DNA of 64,000 nucleotides, taken from NCBI GenBank assembly GCA_024291935.2, contig CM044310.1:118926213-118990212 (forward strand), given 5' to 3'. Source of the stretch: Okapia johnstoni (taxonomy: Eukaryota; Chordata; Mammalia; Artiodactyla; Giraffidae). Made by a program: the position numbers and the translations under genes. How positions within the stretch are numbered: position 1 is the first letter of the stretch; each line of letters begins with the position of its first letter. Below the pieces are notes generated by a model. That model worked only from the letters and a program-made list of their open reading frames with translations. It did not search any database and was not told where the DNA came from. Positions 26,212 to 39,231 of the stretch are shown here, piece after piece.

Positions 26212-27944
26212 CTAGGATTTCTCTCCACTATGTGCACTGAGATGCCTATTGAGATGACCGCTGTGCCTAAAGGCTTTGCCACAATCTTTACATTTATAAG
26301 GTTTCTCTCCAGTATGAAGTATCTGATGTTGAGTAAAAGTTGAATTTCGAGTAAAGGCTTTTCCACATTCTTTACATTTATAAGGTTTCTCTCCAGTATG
26401 AATTGACTGATGTTGAGTAAAGCCATAGCGCTGGCTAAAGGCTTTGCCACAATCGTTACATTTATAAGGTTTCTCTCCAGTATGAATTCGCTGGTGTTTA
26501 TTAAGATTCGAGTTTTTATTGAAGGCTTTTCCACATTCTTTACATTTATAAGGTCTCTCTCCAGTATGAATTCGCTGGTGTTTAGTAAGAGTTGAGTATT
26601 GACTAAACTCTTTTCCACAGTCTTTACATTTATAAGGTTTCTCTCCAGTATGAATTAACTGATGTTGAGTAAAGCCATAGCGCCGGCTAAAGGCTTTGCC
26701 ACAATCCTTACATTTATAAGGTTTCACTCCAGTATGAATTTGCTGGTGTTTAGTAAGAGTTGAGTATTGACTAAACTCTTTTCCACATTCTTTACATTTA
26801 TAAGGTTTCACTTCAGTATGAATTTTCTTGTGTTGAGTAAGACTTGCGTTTTTATTGAAGGTTTTTCCACATTCTTTACATTTATAAGGTCTCTCTCCAG
26901 TATGAATTCGCTGGTGTTCAGCAAGACTATAGCGCCGGCTCAAGGCTTTGCCACAATCCTTGCATTTATAAGGTTTCTCTCCAGTATGAATTCGCTGGTG
27001 TCGAGTAAGATTTGAGTTGTGATTAAAGGCTCTGCCACACATTGCACATTTATAAGGTTTCTCCCCAATATGAATTTGCTGATGTTGACCAAGATTTGAG
27101 AAATAGGTAAACACTTTGCCACATTCCTTACATTTATAAGGTTTCCTATCAGTATGGATTTGCTGTTGTTGACTAAGATTTGAACTCTGACTAAAGGCTT
27201 TGGCACATTCTGTACCCTTGAAAGGTTTCCTTCCTGAATGGATTTTCCTATGTTTACTTACATTGGATGAGTTACCAAAGACTTTCCCACATTTATTACC
27301 CTTGTAATGTTTCTGTGGATTCTGAATCCTCTGCTGTTGAATAAGATTTGAAGACTGATTAGAAACGTTACGGTATTCACTACTATTGTAAGTTTTCTCT
27401 CCACTATGAGTACTCTTATTTAGAGGAAGACCTGATGTTTGATAAAAAAATTGATTATATTGTGAGTTTTCCCCATCATTTTTAAATTTTTGGTTTTCAG
27501 ACATGTTTAAATATATGTTTAATGGAAGCCTATGCTCAGAGTGGTTTGAATGAGTATTTACAGTAGAGACTGGAGGACCTTCCAGATTTTTCACGTTTCC
27601 TTTCAGAGAACAAGTATGTTTCAAAAAATCATGTAATTTTTTTCTGAAAAACTTACACTTCTCAGCAGATGTTGAAGACTGAAATGGATGTTTCTCCCAA
27701 TTTGACTCATGTAGCTCATTTCTTTCTGCAGTAATGTCTGCATTACGGGTAACTGTCTCAATTTCTTTATGTCCATGTAAACATCCTCTCTGTCTTTCAC
27801 GTGCCCTTGTATGTTCTGAGTCTTTCATTAATTGCAAGTTTCTGAGGTGAAATCTTTCATATTTTCCTAGGTTTGTTTTTGGGAACAAATCTTCTACCCT
27901 TGGTTTCTTTGGCATCAAATCCTGGGTGTCTTGAGGAGACATGG
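26212..27944 (-). CDS. KRAB-ZNF terminal exon with 11 C2H2 fingers, unit D
   Basis: This is the last exon of the only complete gene here. The acceptor tttcag precedes 27944, and the phase-1 junction reads through ATG at 27942 to TAG at 26212-26214. Joined to the exons at 31030-31125, 31628-31754 and 38045-38059 it gives 656 residues: MAASQ, KRAB-A 6-47, KRAB-B 48-79, a linker to about 292, two degenerate fingers (first Cys replaced by Gly) at 293-348, and 11 canonical fingers at 349-656. All 11 keep C-x2-C...H-x3-H, with mostly TGEKP linkers; finger 3 has Leu for the core Phe. Known family role: nuclear, sequence-specific DNA binding with TRIM28-mediated silencing, often of retroelements. Compared with paralogs, the linker lacks about 350 bp, in frame. 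I do not recognise an ortholog and give no symbol. Confidence 0.93.
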
Positions 27945-28049
27945 CTGAAAGATACCAAATAATAAGTTTTCTTACCTACTATTCTCAGTGAATATCCCTC
28001 AAGATTTAGAGAAAATTGATGAACCCTGCACTAGCTTAAAAATAAAATA

Positions 28050-29720
28050 GAGATGGGAGGATCAAGATGCCAGAGGATTAGGCAGACGTGGACTTCATCT
28101 CCCTCCACAAACGCATTAAGCATACATCAGAAATGGAACACTTCTCACAGAGCCCAGCTGAACACTAGCAGAGGCCCTTGGAAATCTAAAAGGACAAGAA
28201 GGATTCCTGCTGAGCCAGGTGGGACAAGAGAAAGAAGGAAAAAGAACAGGAAAGGAAGTGGGATGGAGCCTGAAACCCTGGGGGGATCTGAAGAGAGGAC
28301 AGTTTCCAAATCCGGGGAAGCCCCTCACTTGGGTAGCCCAGTTGGGACAGAAGGGGAGCCTCACTCTCTGTGGAAAGAGAACATGGCAACAGTCTGTGGC
28401 AGCAGGACAGAGTGAGATCTGTGCACGGGGTACTGACCCCAGCCCTGCCCACCCAGCCTGAGAGGGTGTCCACTGCTGCAGACGAGGGCTGGCTGCTGGA
28501 ATGTGGGGTGTGGAGAGCAGACCTCAGCAGAGGGCGCTGTGGGCTGTGAGGAGACGTCCTGTGGGAATGGCAGGGAGGGAGGAGTTCTGTAAATGGGATG
28601 CTTGTGGAGGAAGCCTGAACCACCCCAGAGCAGAGCCCCATTGCTGAGTGATACCCAAAACGAAGGCCCACCATTGCAGCCCCTCTCCCTCTGTGCTGGC
28701 CCCTCGTCCCTGGCACTAGGAAGGGCTCCATTAGGGTGGGTGCTCTCATGAACCCAGCTGTTGCCTCTTCCCTGCGCCGCTTACTACCAGGGTAGACTGG
28801 TGGGCTCTGGGAAACTTCGGGAGCAGGTACCTGTAGTTTATCCACATGCACAGAGGGGGCTGAAGCACTGCTGAGCCCCAGGGTCTGGCAATTTCAGGAA
28901 GTAAAGCTGAAATCTCTACTGGAAGTTGCACAAACTCGTTTCTACACCATCACAACTGTCTTTGTAACCTACAGAGCATCTGAATGGACAACCGGGGCTC
29001 CCCCAGTCACAGCAGGTATAGCTTTAGCAGCCGTAGACTTTGTGGGCTCCTACATGAGGGGGTGGTGCCAGGCCAGACTCTGATCTGCCCCCATGGCACC
29101 ACGGCGGGTCCAGCTCCATGATGAATGCAATTCTGGGACCTGAGTTCAGGGGATCTATGCTGGTGACCTGGTGAAAACAACATCTGAGAGACACCAGGGC
29201 CGTGTGCCATCACGCCCGTGGTTGAGGTGGGGCCAAGTGCAGTGCCAACCAGGGTCACATGAGAGCTCGCACAATGCATGAAGGGGACACACGGAGCACT
29301 CCCCGAGGTGAACATCTCCAGAGGAGCAACACTCAGCGGCTTCTCTCCCAGTGGGTGTGCTCCAATCCCACCTGCCTCCACCACAGATCAGAATCACACA
29401 GATCTGGGGGCTCTATTCCAACCACCAGGGAGCAGACCCCACCACAGACAGGGCAGGGACAGCCACAGAGTCACGGGAAAGCTCCCCGCAATATCCAGGG
29501 CAGGCTCAGGTCACAGTAACAGCAATCAAAATCCCCTTCAAGGGGATAAGGGAACAAGTCTCTGGACTAACCTCACCCCCAGGGGGCAGATACCAAGCAA
29601 GAGCAACTAGGATCCTGCAGCCTGCAGAGCGGAGACCACGAACCCAGAAAATGTGACAAAAGGAGAGGACAGTGAAGTATGGTGCAGAGGAAGGAGCAAG
29701 ACAAAAACCTACTCAGATAA
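28050..29720 (+). mobile_element. Old LINE-type 5' region, unit D copy
   Basis: A GC-rich block starting 'gaggatcaagatgccagagg' about 105 bp upstream of unit D's ZNF exon, antisense to the gene. It is nearly full length relative to the copy at 47105-48800. The start and the run of short GC-rich ORFs resemble an L1 5' UTR. Its coding part is absent. I treat the ORFs here (for example 28186-28851 minus, 221 codons) as spurious. Confidence 0.55.
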
Positions 29721-31029
29721 AAACTAAGTGAAGATGAGACAGGCAATCAAATGATTACTTTTCGCTTAAAGTCCTCTTAAATGGAGACACCAAACATTTT
29801 CACAAGTACTAGGTGCCTACTAATTCTTCAACTCACTTCCTATCACCTATGTTTTTATTTGAGAATGTTCTATTAGATGTTTGAATCTAAAAATCACAAC
29901 TGATATGACATAGAACTAATGTCCTAGCAAGTGAGGACATATAAGACAGAGCCCAGGGAAGCTCGTAACAAACAAGATAAATTAACGCAGTAGTAGTTCT
30001 GAAGAAATTAAATTAGAAGTGAGACTTTAAAAACATGATGGAAACACATGGGACTCTACTCAGTACTCTTTGGAGACCTAACTGGGAAGGAAATCTAAAA
30101 CAGAGTGGCTATATGTATATATGTATAATTGATACCGTTTGCTGTACAACAGCAGAACTTTGTAAAACAGCTACACTCCACTAAGAACTTAATAAAAAGA
30201 TTTCTACATATTCTCAAAAAATGTTAACAGTTTGAAACAACCACTACAAATATGGAAAATGTTCTCAGTTCTTATGCCAATTTATTTTAAAATTCCTTGA
30301 GGTAATTGAATATATTAAAGTATTTTACCATTGAGGAATTGGGACAAATACACTTAGGTATTTAACATGAGTTCGTATAAAGAGAAGAGAAACTTTAATG
30401 TAACCACGAGACTTTCATTTTCCCATTTTAGGGAGGTTTTGCTTTACGCAGTGAAGACATTACTTGAGTTTGAAATGAAGAAGGTCATATCTGCAGTTTC
30501 CAGTGGATTGGAAACTATAAATCAGAAAAAAAAAAAATCTGTCCCAACTATTCCTAGGACTTTGGCAGTATGTCTATGACTCCACTTACACAGTTCTGTT
30601 TAAAGGTAGAAACAAACTTTAAAAGGAGTATCATACAGTCACTCAGAAGTGTGCACAGTTTTCCCAGGACCCCCAAGAAATGAAAGAGCAGCCAACTCAG
30701 GCAGGTTGTCACAGGCCAAGGGGAGAATTTCAGTTCTCACTGTGAATGAGAAAAGGAATCACTGGAGATGAACTCCTGAATGATTAAAGAGACAAAATGG
30801 GGCAGGTGATATCCATCTATGACAGCAACAGAAACAAACCCAGACTTCTCCAAAATCATTTCCACTGAAGCAGATCTTCCCAAACCACATGACAAAGGAT
30901 GACTTCCTCACTGATCCTCACAGAATCAACTATACATATATATAGCCACTGTGTTTTACATTTCCTTCCCAGGTAGGTCTCTCACTGGACCTCTCCCCTG
31001 AGTCATCGGCTCCATCCATTCACACCTAC
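29721..31029 (-). other. Unit D intron 2 with L1 3' end
   Basis: 29750-29940 is shared with 48830-49010, 58300-58470 and 16360-16550. About 29990-30215 is a sense L1 3' end ('gtataattgataccgtttgc', 'cagctacactccactaagaa'), also shared with units E and F. The remainder is unique intron homologous between units. Confidence 0.55.
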
Positions 31030-31125
31030 CTGGGTAAATGCCTGTTGTCTCCATTCTCCTTATATTCCTGGGATCCTTCATTCGCTCCAGAAAGGTGACC
31101 AGGTATGGCTTAGAGACCACAAGAC
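31030..31125 (-). CDS. KRAB-B exon, unit D
   Basis: A 96-bp exon bounded by acceptor aacag|gt and donor cag|gtaggt. It encodes (G)LVVSKPYLVTFLERMKDP...METTGIYP, a typical KRAB B-box that strengthens TRIM28 recruitment. It starts and ends in phase 1, matching KRAB-A and the ZNF exon. Confidence 0.93.
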
Positions 31126-31511
31126 CTGTTCATCAGAGAACGGAATATTTGTTGTGCTGGAGATTCATCAGTTTCCATCCAATATGTATTTAGGTGAGAA
31201 GAGAATGCATGGGTGAATGTTAATACACCCTAGAGAATGATTTCCCCAAATACTTTATTGAAAGTACCTATATAATGCTAACTAATACAAAAAAGTCAGG
31301 TCCTGAGATTCTGGTCAAGTGCCACTAAGGCAAAAGTAAGTAGTGGAAATGTGAAATTAAGAGAAGGTACAACTATTTAATACCACACGACTTTTACAAT
31401 TCCCACTAACTTAGAAGGAGGCAGATTACATCAAGGAAGAAAAAGGTTACAAGCATAACGAATCATCATGAAGCCTTTCTTTCTAAACTCACATATGCCC
31501 ATTTCCCCCTA

Positions 31512-31862
<351 letters not shown>

Positions 31863-31903
31863 CTATTACACAAGAATATAATTTTTACACAGTAATATTT
31901 TCT

Positions 31904-34900
31904 TTTTGGGGTGTTAATTCTAGAAGGTCTTATAGGTCTTCATAGAACCATTCAACTTCAGCTTCTTCAGCATTACTGGTCGGGGCACAGACTTGGATTA
32001 TTGTGATATTGAATGGTTTGCCTTGGAAATAAACAGAGATCATTCTGTCATTTTTGAGACTGCATCCAAGTACTGCATCTCAGACTCTCTTGTTGACTAT
32101 CATGGCTACTCCATTTCTTCTAAGGGATTCTTGCCCACAGTAGTAGATATAATGGTCATCTGAGTTAAATTCACCCATTCCAGTCCATCTTAGTTTGCTG
32201 ATTCCTAAAATGTCAACGTTCACTCTTGCCATCTCCTGTTTGATCACTTCCAATTTGCCTTGATTCATGGACCTAACATTCCAGGTCCTATGCAATGTTG
32301 CTCTTTACAGCATCGGACCTTGCTTCCATCACCAGTCACATCCACAACTGAGTGCTGTTTTTGCTTTGGCTCCATGTGTTCATTCTTTCTGGAGTTATTT
32401 CTGATCTGATCTCCAGTAGCATATTGGGTACCTACTGACCTGGGGAGTTCACCTTTCAGTGTGCTATCTTTTTGCCATTTCATACTGTTCATGGGGTTCT
32501 CAAGGCAGGAACACTGAAATGGTTTGCAATTCCCTTCTCCAGTGGACCACAATTTGTCAGAACTCTCCACCATGACTTGGGTGGCCCTGCATGGCATGGC
32601 TTATAGTTTCACTGAGTTACACAAGGCTGTGGTCCAATGATTAGATTGGTTAGTTTTCTGTGATTGTGGTTTTTCAGTCTGTCTGCCCTCTGATGGAGAA
32701 GGATAAGAGGCTTATGGAAGCTTCCTGATGGGATAGACTGGGGGAAATTGGGTCTTATTCTAATGGGCAGAGCCATGCTCAGTAAATCTTTTTTTTTTTT
32801 TCTCAGTAAATCTTTAATCCAGTTTTCTGTTGATGGGTGGAGCTGTGTTCCCTCCCTGCTATTTACCTGGGGCCAAACTATGGTTGAAGAAATGAAGATA
32901 ATGGTGACCTCCCTCAAAAGACCCCATGCATGCACTGCTAGTCTGTGCCCCCAACTCTGCAGCAGGCCACCACTGACCCTTCTAGAATTAGCACCCCCAA
33001 AAGATGTCCTTTTCATTATAGGGGACTGAAATGCAAAAAGTAGGAAGAAACACCTGGAGTAACAGGCAAATTTGGCCTTGGGGTAGAGAATGAAGCAGGG
33101 CAAAGGCTAATAGAGTTCTGCCAAAAGAACGCACTGGTCATAGCAAACACCCTCTTCCAACAACACAAGAGAAGACTCTACACATGGACATCACCAAATG
33201 GCCAACACTGAAATCAGATTGATTATATTCTTTGCAGCCAAAGAAGGAGAAGCTCTATACAGTCAGCAAAAATAAGACCAGGAGCAGACTGTGGCTCATA
33301 TGATGAACTCCTTATTGCCAAATTCAGACTTAAATTGAAGAAAGTAGGGAAAACCACTAGACCATTCAGGTATGACCTAAATCAAATGCCCAACAATTAT
33401 ACAGTGGAAATGAGAAATAGATTTAAGGGACTAGATCTGATAGACAGAGTGTCTGATAAACTATGGACAGAGGTTCGTGACACTGTACAGGAGACAGGGA
33501 TCAAGACCATCCCCAAGAAAAAGAAATGCAAAAAAGCAAAATGGCTGTCTGATGAGGCCTTACAAGTAGCTGTGAAAAGAAGAGAAGCAAAAAGCAAAGG
33601 AGAAAAGGAAAGATATTCCCATTTGAATGCAGAATTCCGAAGAATAGCAAGGTGAGATAAGAAAGCCTTCCTCAGTGATCAGTGCAAAGAAATAGAGGAA
33701 AACAATAGAATGGGAAAGACTAGAGATCTCTTCAAGAAAATTAGAGATACCAAGGGAACATTTCATGCAAAGATGGGCACAATAAAGGACAGAAATGGTA
33801 TGGACCTAACAGAAGCAGAAGATATTAAGAAGAAGTGGCAAGAATACACAGAAGAACTGTACAAAAAGATCTTCATGATGCAGATATCACGATGGCGTGA
33901 TCACTCACCTAGAGCCAGACATCCTGGAATGTGGAGTCAAGTGAGCCTTAGGAAGCATCACTACGAACAAAGCTAGCGGAGGTGATGGAATTCCAGTTGA
34001 GCTATTTCAAGTCGAAAGTGCTTCATTCAATGTGCCAGCAAATTTGGAAAACTCAGCAGTGGCCACAGGACTGGAAAAGGTCAGTTTTCATTCTAATCTC
34101 TAAGAAAGGCACTGCCAAAGAATGCTCAAACTACTGCACAACTGTACTCATCTCACACGCTAGCAAAGTAATGCTCAAAATTCTCCAAGCCAGGCTTCAA
34201 CAATACATGAACCGTGAACTTCCAGATGTTCAAGCTGGATTTAGAAAAGGCAGAGGAACCAGAGATCAAATTGCCAACATCCGCTGGATCATCGGAAAAG
34301 CAAGAGAGTTCCAGAAAAACATCTACTTCTGCTTTATTGACTATGCCAAAGCCTTTGACTGTGTGGATCATGATAAACTGTGGAAAATTGTGAAGAGATG
34401 GGAATACCAGACCACCTGACCTGCCTCTTGAGAAATTTGTGTGCAGGTCAGGAAGAAACAGTTAGAACTGGACATGGAAAAACAGACTGGTTTTAAATAG
34501 GAAAAGGAGTACGTCAAGGCTGTATATTGTCACCCTGCTTATTTAACTTATATGCAGAGTACATCATGAGAAATGCTGGGCTGGATGAAGCACAAGCTGG
34601 AATCAAGATTGCTGGGAGAAATATCAATAACCTCAGGTATGCAGATGACATCACCCTTATGGCAGAAAGTGAAGAAGAACTAAAGAACCTCTTGAGAGTG
34701 AAAGAGGAGAGTGAAAAAGTTGACTTAAAGCTCAACATTCAGAAAACTAAGATCATGGCATCTGGTCCCATCACTTCATGGCAGATAGATGGGGAAACAG
34801 TGGAAGCAGTGGCAGACTTTATTTTGGGGGGCTCCAAAATCACTGCAGATGGTGACTGCAGCCATGAATAAAAAGACGCTTACTTCTTGGAAGGAGAGTT

Positions 34901-35415
34901 ATGACCAACCTAGACAGCACATTAAAAAGCAGAGACATTACAGTGCCAATAAAGCAGCAGCAGGAGTCAAGGCTATGGTTTTTCCAGTGGTTATGTATGG
35001 ATGTGAGAGTTGGACTATAAAGAAAGCTGAGTGCTGAAGAATTGATGCTTTTGAACTGTGATGTTGGAGAAGACTCTCGCGAGTCCGTTGGACTGCAAGG
35101 GGATCCAACCAGTCCACCCTAAAGGAAATCAGTCCTGAATGTTCATTGGAAGGACTGATGTTGAAGCTGAAATTCCAATACTTTGGGCACCTGATGTGGA
35201 GAACTGACTGATTTGAAAAGACCCTGATGCTGGGAAAGATTGAGGGCAGGAGGAGAAGGGGACGACAGAGGATGAGATGGTTGGATGGCATCACCAACTC
35301 AATGGACATGAGTTTGAGTAAACTCCCGGAGTTGGTGATGGACAGGGAGGCCTGGCGTGCTGCAGTCCATGAGGTCGCAAAGAGTCGGACATGACTGAGT
35401 GACTGAACTGAACTG
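31904..35415 (+). mobile_element. Long BovB with inverted 5' third, in unit D intron 1
   Basis: 31904-32971 is antisense BovB 5' UTR and start of the endonuclease ORF (minus-strand M-H-R-T-W-N-V-R-S-M-N-Q-G-K). From about 32972 to 35415 it is sense BovB through endonuclease, RT (FCFIDYAKAFDCVDHDKLWK, RYADDITLMAE) and the gactgaactgaactg tail. Both sides of the junction carry 'ccttctagaatta', so about 25 bp are represented twice. The 10-bp duplication aatattttct flanks it at 31894-31903 and 35416-35425. The aligned site in unit F (about 62517-62525) is empty. Frameshifts and stops (for example near 33655 and 34419) inactivate it. Confidence 0.92.
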
Positions 35416-35425
35416 AATATTTTCT

Positions 35426-38044
35426 ACCATATTTTTAGCCCCAAGAAAAGAGGATGAAATATGATCCACGAACTACTACAGAAACTATTATGACTTGGAA
35501 GAGGAATTATAAAATAATCAGATGAACGTTGGCATATTTATTTTGAGTTTGCACTCATGTGACACAGGATGAGCTGTCTATCAAAAAAAAGGGAAATATT
35601 TTTAAAAACATCCGGCTCCAAACATGCTGTGGTGGGCTCAGTGTGCCATATTTTTAACAAGCTTATTTTCACTAGTTATGTTGAAAATTCTGCTCCATGA
35701 GTGACCACTTGAACAGCAATGAAGTAGAAGAGTAAGGGAAGAATTCATACTTAACTTTGAACTTTAAGTGTTCTACAGATTTTACATGTCTAACAGGATT
35801 GTAACCTTGGTGGCAAGAATCATTTTAACTATTTAGTGTATACTATATATCTTTCTGACAGTTTTTCAGTGTCTTGAATGTGCAACAGAAATAATTTAAA
35901 ATCAGTGGACTGTAGCCTGCCAGGCTCCTCTGTCCATGGGATTCTCCAGGCAAGAATACCATTCCCTTCTCCAGGGAATCTTAAAAAAGAAAAAAAACAA
36001 GAAAAAAATCGATGCAATCATGTTAACATGTCTATGCATACAGACATATACTACAATGAGACTACATGCTCAGTAATAGTAATAGAGGAAAACTGTCATG
36101 TCAATAACATCAGGATAATTTCTAACTGATTACAAAGGTACATAAATATTTGAGGATGATATTATTTTAATTTTTAAAAATAGACTAGGGTGCAGACATA
36201 TACAACAATATAAAATCAAGTGGAGCTCTGGTCCTGAATTTTTAGATTTCCTGAAAGTCTGTATCATTTGCACTGAACTATATTTTAAAACTTGACACAG
36301 AAGAACAACAACAATAACTTAACACTGTTGAACACAGATTAGCACTAATATGATTCTTGCACACATTTTGGAAAATACAGAAATAGGATGAAACTATGTC
36401 TGTGATGTGAGCCTGGAGTGTACTGGAAATGATAAGACCGGGGCTTGAGTGACGAAATCCCCCACTCTCAAAACCCAGCATCTCTACTAAACACACGTGA
36501 GTGTTGTCAGCTACAAACCAGCACTTCCAAGAGCATTGCCAGCGACTGAACAACAACACCAAGGGCGTTTGCCCTCTGCCTCTGGGGAGAACGAGCCCTG
36601 TGGTGCTGCAAGTGTTGACTTCACCCTCCCCTGAGGGAGTCCAGGTTGCACTGAGACACTCTGTGCCCCAGGGAATCTGGTGGAACAGATCTTTAGAGAG
36701 TTAGTTATTTTCAGGAACTGCTTTCACGATCCCAATCCTTGCATCTCTTCATATCTGTGTGTGCTGGGCTTGGTCACTACTCTGTCTGTGGGGATTCTCC
36801 AGGCAAGAATACCAGAGTGAGTTGCCATCCCCTCCTTCAGGGGATCTTCCGAACCTATGGATCAAACCAAGGTCTCCGGCATTGCAGGCAGATTCTTTAC
36901 CATCTGAGCCATCAAGGAAGCCCCTTCATATCTAGAAAAGCACTAAATCACTGAACGGTGACATCAGCTCCTCATGACTGGCAGAAAAGCTTTTGCAAAG
37001 TAAGCGCTTGACTGCATTGAACTCCCCCTTCACTAAAATCTTATATACTGACCTTCCCCACTGTCTCTTTAGAGCAGTCTCTCAGAGTTATCTGAGGTGC
37101 TGTCTCCTGGGCTGCTGTCCTTCTTGCCCTAAATAAAAATTCACTCACAATTCTCAAGTTGTGCATCTGTTTTAGCCAACAGTGTTTATTGTTCAAAGCA
37201 AAGAGAAACTAAGGTGATAAAGAGTTTCCTCATTAAATGTGATAGTTATGCATATCCCTCAGTTTTTCTTTCCAAGACCCTTTTTGAAGACAGAAAAAAA
37301 AAAAATGCATTGGATCTCACAGAAGCACCTGACCAGTGAACATCTGAGGTCATGGGGTAAGAAGTACATGGAAAAATGTGTTATCACTGCCAAGTATTTT
37401 AGCAATATTATGAAAACCATGATCTCAATCTATTATGAAAAATATCGGTTTTATGCCAATTCCACTGCATATATACCTCCCATGATCTGTAAACTAATAG
37501 TACATTTAATAGTAAGGTTTTCTTATCAATACAGAGGATAGTCTCTGGTACTTTTTTCATTTCTGAAAATTTTCTGAAAAATTTTGGACGCTGAGTTCAT
37601 TCTACGTATAAGGGCATTTTTTTTTACTTCTGTTCTAAAGAACTAAATTGCGTCCACATGTAAACTCATCACGGTATTTCCCCTACTTCCCTAGGATCCC
37701 ACCATCGAACCACATTCCAGTAGAATCTCAGATATCCATGTTCGTCTCTCACAAAGGGAATATATTCACCAGTTGAAAGTCACTAATTCATGTTGAGAAT
37801 TCATCATGGTCTACAGAAAGCCAGGATAGAATGAAGAAAAGGCTGTTGTGGGACAAAAGGGAGAAGCAGCCTAAGGGTCGGTCTTCACTATTATAAGAAA
37901 AAAAAGAAAAAAGAAGAAGTTGATAACAACAAACCCCTCAGGAAGAAAAACTGGAATCAGAGAACTAAAGGTTTGCAGGTTCTCAGTCCAGGCATTTCAG
38001 GAGGAAAAGCAGATACATTCCCAGACCCGAGACAGGACATTTAC
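35426..38044 (-). other. Unit D intron 1, distal part
   Basis: Homologous to intron 1 of E and F. It contains two antisense Bov-tA fragments: 35905-35985, shared with E and F and therefore older than the duplication, and about 36790-36925, with the tRNA head at its right end. Only short chance ORFs otherwise. Confidence 0.6.
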
Positions 38045-38059
38045 CTGAGAAGCTGCCAT
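38045..38059 (-). CDS. KRAB-ZNF start exon (MAASQ), unit D
   Basis: ATGGCAGCTTCTCAG followed by the donor gtaaat. The phase-0 end joins in frame to KRAB-A at 31754. The ATG follows a purine-rich leader (gaagaagaggaggaa). The exon probably extends upstream as 5' UTR toward about 38100 or beyond; I cannot fix its start. Confidence 0.85.
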
Positions 38060-39015
38060 TTCCTCCTCTTCTTCCGGCCGCTGTGTCTTTCCTGGGGATG
38101 TTTATGCAGCAAACACCCATCTACGTATTGAGAAAACAGCATCCACACATCTCCTTCACCTGCAACTGCTGCACTGAAAAAGAAGAGAAAGTTTTCTTGT
38201 TTCTCTCTCCCTTTTCCGAGCTCTTCTTTGACTTTCTCTGTTCCTGAGCTGTAGTGGGTAATCAAGACTAAGCTGATATGCTAATCACATCCTGGGTTTG
38301 GTGCTCAGTTTCCGCACTCTATTTACAGACCACCCTGAGTGTTCTCTTCCTTTTCGCCTTGGAGACAGCAGGCCCCAGAACAATTCACAAGGGACAATGG
38401 ACCCAAATTCCGAGCAACCTGCCTCTGCCTCTGAGGACTTTCAAAACTGTGCAGGAGGCAGACCCGCTTCCAGGAGCCCTGAGCTTGAGCCCTCAGCTCT
38501 GCCTGCCCCAGGCCTCTGGAGGGTTGAGGGCAGGATCTTCTGGAAACAAAGAATGTCAGCATGATTCCTCTTTCAAGGATGGGTGTGGGCTGTTGCCTGT
38601 GCCCTTAGGGGAGGGAAGGGGAGGGATGAGTGTTTGGTGGGAATCACCTGGGGTCCCTGGGTTCCTGCCAGGCTTTCTTCTCAGAATTCTACCAAAAGAT
38701 GGCCTGAGTCCTCAGGTTTTTTGTCGTTGTTTTTACTCCCCTCTGTAACCTGGGGACACAGCTTTTCACAAAATGATTTGCACTGTGAACACCTCTCTGC
38801 AGGTGGAGGGCCTCCTACTGCAGAGACCAAGGGCCTGGAAGTGTTTCCATCACAGCTTTCTTTGAAAATAAACCAGGGGCAGCAATGGACATTGGGTTAA
38901 CAGTGTGTATGGGCAGGGACCGATGCCTTTCACAATGATGCCCTAAAAGCTATCTGATGATCAACCAAGGAAATAATGATCAGTGTTAAGTCATAAGTGA
39001 ACTTACCCATAAATT
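38060..39015 (-). promoter_or_regulatory. Probable promoter/5' UTR region, unit D
   Basis: The region upstream of the start exon, homologous to 53032-53700 (unit E). Its position alone implies promoter function. One conserved element is ATGCTAAT on the + strand (38277-38284), also present in unit E near 53259-53266; it resembles a variant octamer site. ORFs such as 38278-38748 (+) are not conserved as ORFs in unit E and I do not call them. Confidence 0.35.
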
Positions 39016-39022
39016 AACACAT

Positions 39023-39231
39023 GAAACAGATTCTCTGGTGGCTCAGAGAGTAGAGTCTGCTTGGGGAGACCCAAGTTTGATCTCTGGGTCAGGAAAATCC
39101 CCTGGAGAAGAAAACGGCAACCCGTCCCAGTATTCTTGCCTGGAAAATTGATGGACGGAGGAGCCTGGCTGGCTACAGTCCATAGGGTTGCAGAGAGTCA
39201 GACACGACTGAGCGACTTCACTTTCACTTTC
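39023..39231 (+). mobile_element. Bov-tA SINE
   Basis: Sense SINE ending 'gacacgactgagcgacttca', flanked by the 7-bp aacacat at 39016-39022 and 39232-39238. Confidence 0.9.

Noticed and set aside
26215..27138. Regularly spaced 84-bp repeats with near-identical 'ggagagaaaccttataaatg' segments, CRISPR-like in layout
   Set aside because: They are the conserved linker and first-Cys codons of tandem C2H2 fingers in an open reading frame; the variable parts encode finger helices.
28186..28851. 221-codon minus ORF rich in Ser, Pro and His
   Set aside because: Same GC-rich block; frames at 47145-47934 differ, and there is no domain.
31904..32972. Long hairpin or small-RNA source from the inverted BovB
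   Set aside because: The inverted and sense parts cover different BovB regions and overlap by only about 25 bp, so no long hairpin forms.
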